A program made the position numbers and the translations under genes. DNA of 7,170 nucleotides, taken from assembly GCA_025462985.1 (NCBI GenBank), contig JAOAPP010000238.1, forward strand, positions 1 through 7,170, written 5' to 3'. Below are positions 1 to 6,887 of this stretch, piece after piece; the stretch's first letter is position 1; each line of letters opens with the position of its first letter. Under the pieces are notes generated by a model. It did not search any database. It saw nothing but the letters and a program-made list of their open reading frames with translations, and had not been told where the DNA came from. Source of the DNA: Bryobacterales bacterium. Lineage in GTDB: Bacteria > Acidobacteriota > Terriglobia > Bryobacterales > Bryobacteraceae.

Positions 1-1407
1 GCACCCGCCGCCGGCACATCGTCGTCGTGGTAATTCCACAACATCACCGCAGCCTCATTGTCCGCCTTCGTCGCGAAGGCATCGACGTCGGGTGCCTGCC
101 GCACGCCGGTTTTGAGGATATCGTCCAGCGGGACCTGCCCTGTGCTGCTCGTGCTGACACGCTGTCCGGACATCAAGCCTGCCATGCGGAAGACATTGAT
201 GACAGGCTTGTCCACCCCATTCGTTGCAAGTGTCCGAAACCCTTCAAAAAATTCTTTGTCCTCGAACTCGAAGGACCACGACAGCATGGAGAGCAAGTTT
301 ACCTTGTATCGATCCTGCAGGGCGAAGAGGCTTTTGATTGCGGCCGCTGTATATACCGGGTACAGCGGACCGTTACGATAGGCGTTCGAGGGATTCACCT
401 TCATCGAGCATGCCGCACAGCCCTCGGGATCCGCTTCACTCAAAATGATGGGGAAGATGAATATACTTTGGGTATTTCGCGACGATCCGAAACCCTTCAC
501 CGGCAGCTTTCAATTCATTCGCGAGCCCCATCCGCACATGTCCCTCTACGACGGTAGGCCGACCCTTCGGATGAAATGAGATGAAGTCCAGCGGAATCGG
601 CTTACCCGTCGCTGCGCTTTTGTCATTCAGGCAATGCTTCAGGAAGTTATCGAGAAACAGGCTCGCTTTCTCCGAAGCAGGCCCCGTACTCGCCGGGCCG
701 CCTACGATCGCATTTGGCAGTGCAGCGCGAACGCCCGCCACAGCATAGTCGTAGAGTTTGTTGTACTCCTCAGGAGTGCCGTGCCAGTATGCGATATCGG
801 GTTCATTCCATACCTCGAAATACCAGGTGCCGACCTGTTCTTTGCCATAGCGTTGCACCAGATGCTCTGTATACTTCCTCACCAACTCCCCCCAGAGTGC
901 ATAGTCCTTCGGAGGATTGTTGGAAGCTCCAGAAATAGTATTTCCGGGATAGTGAATCTGGTAGTCGTTCACCCCAGGAACCGTCGCAGCAAGGTCTCTG
1001 GGCATAAATCCCAGTTCGACCATCGGGCGGACACCCGCCCTTTGAAACTCGTCGAAGGTCTCGTCCGTAATGGTGAAGTCATATACTGGCTTCCCGTCTG
1101 AGCCGACCGTGAAGACGTTCGATGAACTCCACTTGAGCTCCGCGACTCCGTTGCCTGAAGTCAGCAAATGATGTGCGCGGATGTACACCGGCACTGGGCT
1201 CAGACTATGCAGTTCGGCCAGCAGCAATTTTCCGTATTTCATCGTTGTGTAGTTTGATTCGTCGTATCCAAACCAGCTGTAGATGGGCGTATACGGCCCC
1301 TCCGGCTTCGCGAGGTTAACTTGAATAGATACCGGAGTTGATTCTGACATCTGTGCCGCCGCATTCATGGCGTCGGCACAGACTAAGATCATCGCAAGCT
1401 TTCGCAT
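1..1407 (-). pseudogene. GH39 family beta-xylosidase-like glycoside hydrolase, frameshifted and cut by the left window edge
   Basis: The ATG at 1405-1407 has a good ribosome site (AAAGAGG, 1417-1423, 9 nt away) and begins a short hydrophobic leader ending in NAAAQ, so the product is probably exported. The first frame runs 323 codons to a stop at 436. It has the GH39 fold signature with WNEPD near residues 200-204, so E202 is the expected acid/base. After P319 the frame breaks: the G run at 450-453 has one base too many. Dropping one G continues directly as IILSEADPEGCAACS, then LLSMLSWSFEFEDKEFFEGF and AAVMLWNYHDDD, open to position 1 (about 149 more codons). The glutamate of ILSE is the expected GH39 nucleophile, so the unshifted product lacks it. 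Family members remove xylose from xylo-oligosaccharides; exact substrate is inferred. It lies 20 nt after a decayed receptor gene, so real decay is likelier than a read error, but a homopolymer error cannot be excluded. Confidence 0.85.
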
Positions 1408-1416
1408 CTGTCGAGA

Positions 1417-1423
1417 CCTCTTT
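1417..1423 (-). promoter_or_regulatory. Ribosome binding site of the GH39 gene
   Basis: On the minus strand this reads AAAGAGG, 9 nt before the ATG at 1407. It supports that start and shows that the 5' end of the xylosidase gene is still translatable although the gene is broken further on. Confidence 0.55.
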
Positions 1424-1427
1424 GTGG

Positions 1428-2200
1428 TTAGACGTTGTATTTCAGCGCCAATGAATGTCCCAGGATGGAATGGAAGTAGACGTCACGGGGCAGTAGGAGG
1501 ATGCATCTATGGTGGCGGTGGAAGCATTGAAGCTGGTTGTGTTTGGCAGATTGAAATCCCGGCGCCGGAACGCCAGCACTGATTCCGCGGGTTGAGCGAA
1601 GTTTCTTGAAATCGAAGCATCGTACTGCCGGAATGCGTCCGACTGCAGTGTAAAGGCTTTTACATGCCCAAGTGAACTGCGGCGCTACGACATTACGCCC
1701 TCTTATAAAGCCAGATAGATAAGGGCTTGTGAAAGTGGGCGCTCCGCCGGCTGGATTCATATCTGCCGGCTGGATTCATATTTGACCATTGCGAGCCAAC
1801 ACCCGTGTTGGCTGTGTCGGTCGAAACCACAGGCGTATACGGCGTTCCACCGCGCAGCACAATAATGGTCTGCATTGCCCCCAGCACGGCGTCCACAAAA
1901 TGAACCGCTGTTCGCGATGTACTTTCTGCCACGCCCAACCGACAGCTAATAACTCCCGCCCATCGCAAGGCTTTGCGGCCTATCGAAGGCGACGTTGTTC
2001 TCTCATATCCGATGTTTCCGCCCAGTGCGGGAGACTGATTCGACTGCATGAACTTCGACCATGTGTAAGAAATGAGTCTCGTGATCCGTCCCTGACCCAT
2101 CGCTCGAACTTCGCCTGCAAAGCTTGATAAGTCTCAACCGAGTGCATGAGCAGCACGGGATGCCTGTCGATGGGCCAGTTTGAGAGCAATTGCTCCACAT
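1428..2200 (-). pseudogene. Oar-like TonB-dependent receptor, C-terminal remnant with many lesions
   Basis: No single frame is long, but frames can be joined into one receptor C-terminus: ETYQALQAKFER, then ISYTWSKFMQSNQS, ENNVAFDRPQSLAMGGSY, LSVGRGRKYIANSGSF, VDAVLGAMQTIIVLRGGTPY, STDTANTGVGSQ, NMNPAGGAPTFTSP, FTLQSDAFRQYDASISRNFA, FNLPNTTSFNASTATIDAS and finally LALKYNV before the stop at 1428. These are landmarks of the outer-membrane barrel of acidobacterial Oar-like receptors; LALKYNV is the usual last strand. Lesions read 5' to 3': frame change near 2096; extra AG in 2000-2004; amber TAG at 1946-1948 where family members often have Gln; extra base in the A run 1897-1900; 19-bp duplication at 1746-1783; frame change near 1685-1690; lost base near 1450. 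Intact members are about 1000-1200 aa; only about 250 remain. When intact it would have imported a glycan or siderophore-type ligand, and its position before GH39 suggests a xylan-derived one. Confidence 0.85.
1746..1783. repeat. 19-bp tandem duplication inside the receptor remnant
   Basis: Two adjacent 19-bp copies, 1746-1764 and 1765-1783, begin GCCGGCTGGATTCATAT and differ at one base (C at 1763, T at 1782). The length is not a multiple of three, so the duplication itself shifts the receptor frame: NMNPAG is encoded twice, in two different frames, and only the second reading continues as GAPTFTSP. The single mismatch suggests that the duplication is not brand new. Confidence 0.9.
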
Positions 2201-2209
2201 GCCTATTTT
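2180..2209 (+). promoter_or_regulatory. Possible sigma-70 type promoter for the sensor operon
   Basis: TTGAGA at 2180-2185 matches the -35 consensus at five of six bases. TATTTT at 2204-2209 matches the -10 consensus at four of six, with an 18-bp spacer. Transcription would start near 2216, about 25 nt before the ATG at 2241. This is the best candidate seen upstream of the operon, but such matches occur by chance and there is no independent support. Confidence 0.25.
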
Positions 2210-2240
2210 TATGCAGCTATGTGCAACTAAATGCCTTAAC

Positions 2241-5225
2241 ATGCAGAAGCCCACTCGCATGAATCTTTCACGCTTCTGCTTCTTCTCTTCCGCGTTTCTA
2301 CTGACCCTATGTGCGGTCGCAGCCAGGTACGCCGGGGCTTATGCGCAAGAGCGTGACAGACTCGCAGAACCGCCCTTTTTTGGAGTCTTGGGGCATCAGG
2401 CGTGGTCGAGCGAGAACGGGCTTCCGCAGAACAGTGTTCACCAGATCCTGCAGACTCGTGATGGATACCTCTGGATCGCTACCGAAGGAGGCGTGGCCCG
2501 CTTCAATGGCATGCAGTTCACCGTATTTAATCAGGAGAATGATTCGGCCATAACCAGCAACGATGCCTGCTGCCTCGCCGAAGATCGAACTGGTGTTCTC
2601 TGGATTGGAACTTCCGATGGTCTTCTGCGATACGCTGGGGGTGCGTTCCGCCGCTACACAACGGCCGACGGACTGCCGTCCCCGGTCGTATCATCTCTCG
2701 CCCCGACCGATGATGGCTTCTTGCTAGTACTTACCGGCGATGGCCTTGCAAAGTATGATGGACGGAGGTTCACCCCCCTGAAAGTTTCAGCCTCCGCACT
2801 TGGCTCCGGGCCCAACGACCGCGTTTGGCTTGCGACAGCAACCGCGCTCTTTACGTACAACCTTGCGGATCTGCGCGCCATCCCTGTTCCCGACCTCCCA
2901 AAGGAGCCGATCGAGGGCCTGGGTTCCCTGCAGGATGGCTCTAAGTGGGTGCGAACGCACACTGCCTTTCTGCTGTGGAACCAGGGGCATCTCCGTATTT
3001 GGCGTAGCGGATACGAGCTGCCAGGAACGCGTGTCCTCTCTTTCCTCGCGGACTCACGTGGAATTCTCTGGGTCGGCACCGATCAGGGTCTTGTTGCGTT
3101 GTCTACTGCGCCCAAATCCGAGAACGCGCGACTTGAGATACAGCCTGCCATAGGTGCCGCCCCCATCCTCACAATGTTCGAGGATAGGGAGCATAATCTC
3201 TGGGTCGGCACCGATACGACTGGGCTACATATCTTACGACAGCAGAAATTCCGAACCTTGCCTGCACTTTCGGGCTATCCCATAACCGCGATCACGCAAT
3301 CCGCGAATGGAACACTATGGATGGGTAGCAAAGGCGAAGGCCTCTTCCGTTATGCAGGCAATCAAACTCGCCGTCTTTCCACCAAGGATGGCTTGATCAG
3401 TGATGTCATCCTTACAGTCGCCGCAGATCGAGATGGTTCCCTCTGGATCGGTACACCAGACGGACTCAATCATCTGCAGGGCGAGAAAATTGAATCCTAT
3501 ACCTCTGCCGATGGACTACCCGACGACTTCATCCGTTCTCTATACGCAGATCGGGACGGAAGCCTGTGGATCGGCACGCGTCGCGGCCTTGCTCACCGGC
3601 AAAACGGACACTTTACCGTCCTCTCTCGCGCTGATGGCCTGCCGAGCGACCTGATCGGGGCCATGCTGCGATCGAGTTCCAACGATCTTTGGATCGGCAC
3701 GCTGGATGGCCTCGCCCGCATCAGGGACGGTAAGGTGAATATATTCTCCAAAGCCCAAGGACTTTCGGGCAATGTCATCACTTCCCTGCTCGAAGACGCA
3801 AACGAGCACACGATTTGGGTGGGCACAAAAGATAGTGGGCTTAGCCGCTCCTCCGCAAACGGCTTCACCCCCATCCACGCGCGGGAGATTCCCCGAGAGA
3901 TCGACACGATCCTTGAGGACGCCCGCGGCTACCTTTGGCTCACCTCAAGCCATGGGATCATTCGTGTCCTAGCGTCGGAGCTAATGGCCTGCGGAGAAGC
4001 AGCTGAGTGTTCTCCTCACATCGCCACCTATAGCTCTTCCGATGGATTGCCCACCGATGAGATGTCATCCAGCGGGCATCCCGGCGGCTGGAGAGCGGTT
4101 GATGGCCGCCTCTGGTTTGCGACTCGCAAGGGCGTCGCCGTCGTAGACCCAGCAAGTCTGCACGAAAACCGTACGCCACCATCCGTTATTGTGGAACGTT
4201 TCACGATCGACGACATCGGGTTCAAAAACACAGGAAAGGAGATAACAATTCCGCCAGGCCACATAAAGTATGGCTTCGAATACGCGGGTCTCAGTTACGT
4301 CTCGCCCTCTAAAGTGCGCTATCGTTACATCCTTGAAGGATTCGACAAGCAGTGGACCCAAGCTGGTTCACGCCGCAATGCCTACTACACTAACCTCCCG
4401 CCGCGACACTATCGGTTCCGGGTACAGGCGGCAAATGAAGACGGCATCTGGAACCAAACCGGCGCAGAAGTAGCCTTCGTTATCGAGCCGCGATTCTATC
4501 GCACGCTCTGGTTTTCTGGACTCGCCACGCTTCTGCTCGCCGGCTTTATCTTTGCGATGTACAGGCTGCGTGTTCGTGCAATCCGTTCGCAGTTTGACGC
4601 GATACTTGCAGAGCGCAACCGCATCGCGCGAGAGATTCACGACACGCTAGCGCAGGGGTTCGTCGGCGTCTCTGTACAGCTTGAGCTGACCGCCCATCTG
4701 CTCGCCCATTCTCGTGTGGACGAAGCAAGTCAGCAGGTCGATCGCACACGGAACATCGTCCGGGAAGGGCTTGCCGACGCTCGTCGCAGTATATGGGACC
4801 TGCGAGCAGTTGGCACACAGGCCACACTTCCAATACGGCTCACGCACCTCGTGGAACAAAGCGGCACCGGGCCTCTGAAAACCGACATAGACATCGGTGG
4901 TATTTATCGGGCCCTCTCTCCGGCTCTCGAGAACGAAGTGGTACGAATCGCACAGGAGGCGCTCGCCAACGCAGTTCGTCACTCCGGAGCGTCCCGGATT
5001 GCGGTCCATCTGCGCTATCATCCAAACGAGCTCACACTAACGGTCCGCGACTACGGCATGGGGTTCCATGCGACTGACACAACTCTGCCAGCAAAGGGAC
5101 ACTTCGGACTTCAGGGAATGCGTGAACGTGCGGATCAGATTGGCGGAACCTTGAGAGTGGAGAGTTCTCCGGAAGGGGGCACCACCGTCACGCTGGCGGT
5201 GCCGCTATCGAATGGAAAGGAATGA
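2241..5225 (+). CDS. Two-component sensor histidine kinase with propeller sensor, Y_Y_Y and HisKA_3 domains
   Basis: A 994-aa membrane kinase that autophosphorylates and passes phosphate to the regulator encoded next. Residues 1-36 are a signal peptide ending AGAYAQ. Residues ~45-650 hold 14 propeller repeats (Reg_prop type, core LWIGT..GL), from W78 to W625, enough for two seven-bladed propellers; repeats 3-5 are degenerate (LVLTGDGLAKYDG, VWLATATALF, KWVRTHTAFL). A Y_Y_Y domain spans ~675-737 (YRYILEGFDKQW to NEDGIWN). One transmembrane helix lies at ~754-776. HisKA_3 has REIHDTLAQG with phospho-acceptor H800. HATPase_c has the N box EALANAVRH (N910), DYGMGF (D937; Tyr replaces the common Asn or Asp) and GHFGLQGMRERA. 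The periplasmic propellers probably bind a glycan ligand, by analogy with Bacteroides hybrid sensors. Start: ATG 2241 gives a basic n-region (MQKPTRMNLSR); ATG 2259 (weak AGAAG upstream) and 2199 or TTG 2190 are alternatives. No frame damage is visible, unlike the divergent neighbours. Confidence 0.93.
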   Translation: MQKPTRMNLSRFCFFSSAFLLTLCAVAARYAGAYAQERDRLAEPPFFGVLGHQAWSSENGLPQNSVHQILQTRDGYLWIATEGGVARFNGMQFTVFNQENDSAITSNDACCLAEDRTGVLWIGTSDGLLRYAGGAFRRYTTADGLPSPVVSSLAPTDDGFLLVLTGDGLAKYDGRRFTPLKVSASALGSGPNDRVWLATATALFTYNLADLRAIPVPDLPKEPIEGLGSLQDGSKWVRTHTAFLLWNQGHLRIWRSGYELPGTRVLSFLADSRGILWVGTDQGLVALSTAPKSENARLEIQPAIGAAPILTMFEDREHNLWVGTDTTGLHILRQQKFRTLPALSGYPITAITQSANGTLWMGSKGEGLFRYAGNQTRRLSTKDGLISDVILTVAADRDGSLWIGTPDGLNHLQGEKIESYTSADGLPDDFIRSLYADRDGSLWIGTRRGLAHRQNGHFTVLSRADGLPSDLIGAMLRSSSNDLWIGTLDGLARIRDGKVNIFSKAQGLSGNVITSLLEDANEHTIWVGTKDSGLSRSSANGFTPIHAREIPREIDTILEDARGYLWLTSSHGIIRVLASELMACGEAAECSPHIATYSSSDGLPTDEMSSSGHPGGWRAVDGRLWFATRKGVAVVDPASLHENRTPPSVIVERFTIDDIGFKNTGKEITIPPGHIKYGFEYAGLSYVSPSKVRYRYILEGFDKQWTQAGSRRNAYYTNLPPRHYRFRVQAANEDGIWNQTGAEVAFVIEPRFYRTLWFSGLATLLLAGFIFAMYRLRVRAIRSQFDAILAERNRIAREIHDTLAQGFVGVSVQLELTAHLLAHSRVDEASQQVDRTRNIVREGLADARRSIWDLRAVGTQATLPIRLTHLVEQSGTGPLKTDIDIGGIYRALSPALENEVVRIAQEALANAVRHSGASRIAVHLRYHPNELTLTVRDYGMGFHATDTTLPAKGHFGLQGMRERADQIGGTLRVESSPEGGTTVTLAVPLSNGKE
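5214..5221 (+). promoter_or_regulatory. Ribosome binding site that decides the response regulator start
   Basis: GGAAAGGA lies inside the last codons of the kinase gene, 8 nt before the ATG at 5230. It favours that start over the ATG at 5212, which would overlap the kinase gene by 14 nt and add MERNEG before the typical MADRIRTLVVDD beginning. Confidence 0.6.
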
Positions 5226-5229
5226 AGGC

Positions 5230-5856
5230 ATGGCAGATCGAATCAGGACTCTGGTAGTAGACGACCATCATGTAGTGCGACAGGGGCTCGTCGCGCTACT
5301 TGGAGTCATGCCGGAGATCGAAATTGTTGGCGAGGCGAGCGACGGCCTTCAGGCTGTCGAGTTGCACCGCAACTTACAGCCCGACATCACCCTTATGGAC
5401 CTGCAGCTTCCGAACCTGGGAGGAGTTGCAGCCATAACCCGTATCCGGGCAGAAAACCCGACGGCACGATTTATTGTCCTCACAACCTTCGACGGTGATG
5501 AAGATATCTTTCGTGCGTTACAGGCTGGAGCCAAAGCCTATCTGCTTAAGGGCATGACCATCGATGATCTACTCACAACCATCCGACTCGTTCATGCCGG
5601 CAAAACCAGCATTTCGCCGGCAATCGCCGAAAAGCTCGCCGAGCGCATGGGGACGCAGGATCTTACTGCACGTGAACTTGCCGTCCTCGAGCGTATTGTT
5701 GCTGGTCGTGCAAACAAGGAAATCGCGTCAGACCTTGCGATCTCCGAGGCAACAGTCAAAACTCACGTCAACAACTTGTTAAGCAAGCTTGGTGTCAGTG
5801 ACCGCACAAACGCAGCGACCGTCGCGATTCAGCGCGGGCTCGTCCATTTCAAATAA
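5230..5856 (+). CDS. NarL/FixJ family response regulator (receiver plus LuxR-type helix-turn-helix)
   Basis: A 208-aa cytoplasmic transcription factor, the usual length of the family. The receiver domain (residues ~5-120) has the acidic pair D11-D12, phospho-acceptor D57 in TLMDLQLP, the switch threonine T85 in VLTTFDGDEDI and K107 in AYLLKG. The LuxR-type DNA-binding domain (~147-205) has LTARELAVLERIVAGRANKEIASDL-type helices followed by the recognition segment ISEATVKTHVNNLLSKLGVSDR. It starts 4 nt after the kinase stop, so the two are almost certainly translationally linked partners: HisKA_3 kinases normally pair with this regulator class. Targets are unknown. The divergent receptor/xylosidase locus and the downstream secreted gene are the obvious candidates by position only. 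All key residues are present. Confidence 0.95.
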   Translation: MADRIRTLVVDDHHVVRQGLVALLGVMPEIEIVGEASDGLQAVELHRNLQPDITLMDLQLPNLGGVAAITRIRAENPTARFIVLTTFDGDEDIFRALQAGAKAYLLKGMTIDDLLTTIRLVHAGKTSISPAIAEKLAERMGTQDLTARELAVLERIVAGRANKEIASDLAISEATVKTHVNNLLSKLGVSDRTNAATVAIQRGLVHFK

Positions 5857-5864
5857 GGACAACT

Positions 5865-6374
5865 ATGAAGCTGTCTCTGGTTCTTCTTATCCTGGCACTT
5901 GTCCCGCCTTCGCTCGGGGCCCAGGCCAAACCGGGCTGGCGTTCCGCCACAACAGAGGAACTCAATGCTGTGCTGCCATTGCGTGCCCCCGTGGAGAAGG
6001 AGCGCATCGAAACCGAGATGCGTACTGCTTCCGGCATCGTCAATTCGCACGGAAAAGTCATTGCCGGCGTCGTCCTTATCACTGCCGGGTACTCCGCGGA
6101 TGGAAAATACTCTCACTACCTCCTGGTCCAGGCGCCGATCACAATAGCTGAAATTGCTCTTGCCCCGGGTTCTTACGTCTTCGGTTGGCAACGGACTGAT
6201 GAAGGTCTCGCCGTCAAGTTCTACGAGGCGACGAATGGAGTAGAGCGTGGCACCGCAATCGCTCACCGAATGACCCAGGGAAGCCGCGTAGAGTCGTTCC
6301 GCCTCTGGCCTCCCGGAGCTCAATCCATTCTGCAGATCGGACGATTTAGTCTTCCATACCGGCTAACGGAATAG
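5865..6374 (+). CDS. Secreted protein of unknown function, third gene of the two-component operon
   Basis: A 169-aa product. Start ATG 5865 follows a clear TAAGGA site (5854-5859) that overlaps the regulator stop codon, with an 8-nt gap between genes, so it is read from the same transcript. Residues 1-19 form a signal peptide (MKLSLVLLILALVPPSLGA, cleavage around GAQA). The mature part has no transmembrane helix and no cysteine. It looks beta-rich: KVIAGVVLITAGYSADGKYS, HYLLVQAPITIAEIALAPGS, YVFGWQRTDEGLAVKFYEA. I recognise the general style of small exported acidobacterial hypotheticals but no characterised family and no catalytic motif. Position suggests an accessory or output of the sensor pair, for example a periplasmic ligand-binding or feedback protein; this is inference only. 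Codon use resembles its neighbours. Confidence 0.85.
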   Translation: MKLSLVLLILALVPPSLGAQAKPGWRSATTEELNAVLPLRAPVEKERIETEMRTASGIVNSHGKVIAGVVLITAGYSADGKYSHYLLVQAPITIAEIALAPGSYVFGWQRTDEGLAVKFYEATNGVERGTAIAHRMTQGSRVESFRLWPPGAQSILQIGRFSLPYRLTE

Positions 6375-6887
6375 ACGTCGACAATCCACGTCTTCGAAAT
6401 AACAGGATATTTCAGGATAGGCGTTAGAAGACGTTCTCTTGACCGACGATCCATCGGTGACTTAAAACAAAGGGGAAAGAAACTGTGCCGGTGAGGGCGG
6501 CCACTATCGAGAATGGTTTTTGGTCGCAACGTCGTAGGACGAACGATGCAGGATTGGATTCCTTACACGGACATTTAGGGTTTTTTCATTTGTTTTACCC
6601 GGCGTGGTGGAACTGCGCTTTTGCAGGGGGTTTTGCAAAATTGTGGTGGCAGAGTGTGGAATTTTTGTGGTTATTTTGTGGTGGAGTGCGTGGTAAAGGT
6701 GGTTGATTGATGGTCATCTCTTGACGCCGAAAAACATGCCACAATTGTCAACTTTATTTTTCGGTGGATTGCTACGTCTAATGTGCAGAAATATGATGGC
6801 GGCCCACTCATGGAGACGAGCTTACATTTCCCGGATAATCTCTTGCGGCTTTTATCAAGACGGGCGGCGATTCTTTCGTTCCGGGAG
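6375..6887. other. Intergenic region without a convincing gene
   Basis: About 510 nt between the operon and the right-edge gene. The first 60 nt hold small repeats: ACGTCTTC (6388-6395) with its inverse GAAGACGT (6427-6434), and CAGGATA twice (6403-6409, 6412-6418). No GC stem followed by a T run was found, so no intrinsic terminator is called. TTTTGCA occurs twice (6619-6625, 6631-6637), the second inside the perfect palindrome TTTTGCAAAA (6631-6640). From 6643 the plus strand is G/T rich with spaced GTGG motifs, listed separately. TTGACG at 6721 resembles a -35 box, but no matching -10 lies at the usual distance. Confidence 0.6.
6604..6702 (+). repeat. G/T-rich array of GTGG motifs with roughly helical spacing
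   Basis: GTGGTGG occurs at 6604-6610, 6643-6649 and 6678-6684, and single GTGG at 6656, 6667, 6690 and 6699. Taking starts 6646, 6656, 6667, 6678, 6690 and 6699, the steps are 10, 11, 11, 12 and 9, a mean of 10.6 bp, close to one turn of DNA. The plus strand from 6626 to 6708 contains only three C residues. Spacers are A/T rich and not conserved in sequence, so this is not a simple tandem repeat or a CRISPR. It ends about 185 nt before the next likely gene start and could be a protein-binding array, a structured RNA leader or a dispersed acidobacterial intergenic element. Confidence 0.5.

Noticed and set aside
27..1101. Plus-strand open frames at 27-557, 58-381 and 634-1101
   Set aside because: They are antisense to the GH39 gene, whose minus-strand frames give clear family sequence; the plus-strand peptides resemble nothing and have no ribosome sites.
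1..2200. The idea that all minus-strand frame breaks are sequencing errors
   Set aside because: The breaks cluster in one gene, include a stop substitution and a 19-bp duplication, and the receptor also lacks its 5' part, while the following 4 kb has no indel. The single GH39 slip remains open to this explanation.
2190..2240. Longer kinase start at TTG 2190 or ATG 2199
   Set aside because: The added segment MLHMPIFMQLCATKCLN precedes an ordinary signal peptide and has no ribosome site; it also reaches into the receptor remnant.
6604..6702. CRISPR array
   Set aside because: The repeated unit is only 4-7 bp, spacers are about 4-8 bp, and no cas genes are nearby.
6485..6706. 73-codon frame starting with GTG at 6485 behind AGGGGAAAG
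   Set aside because: The ribosome site is tempting, but the Trp/Gly-rich second half is produced by the GTGG array (AWWNCAF, KLWWQSVEF), and the peptide does not look like a folded or exported protein.
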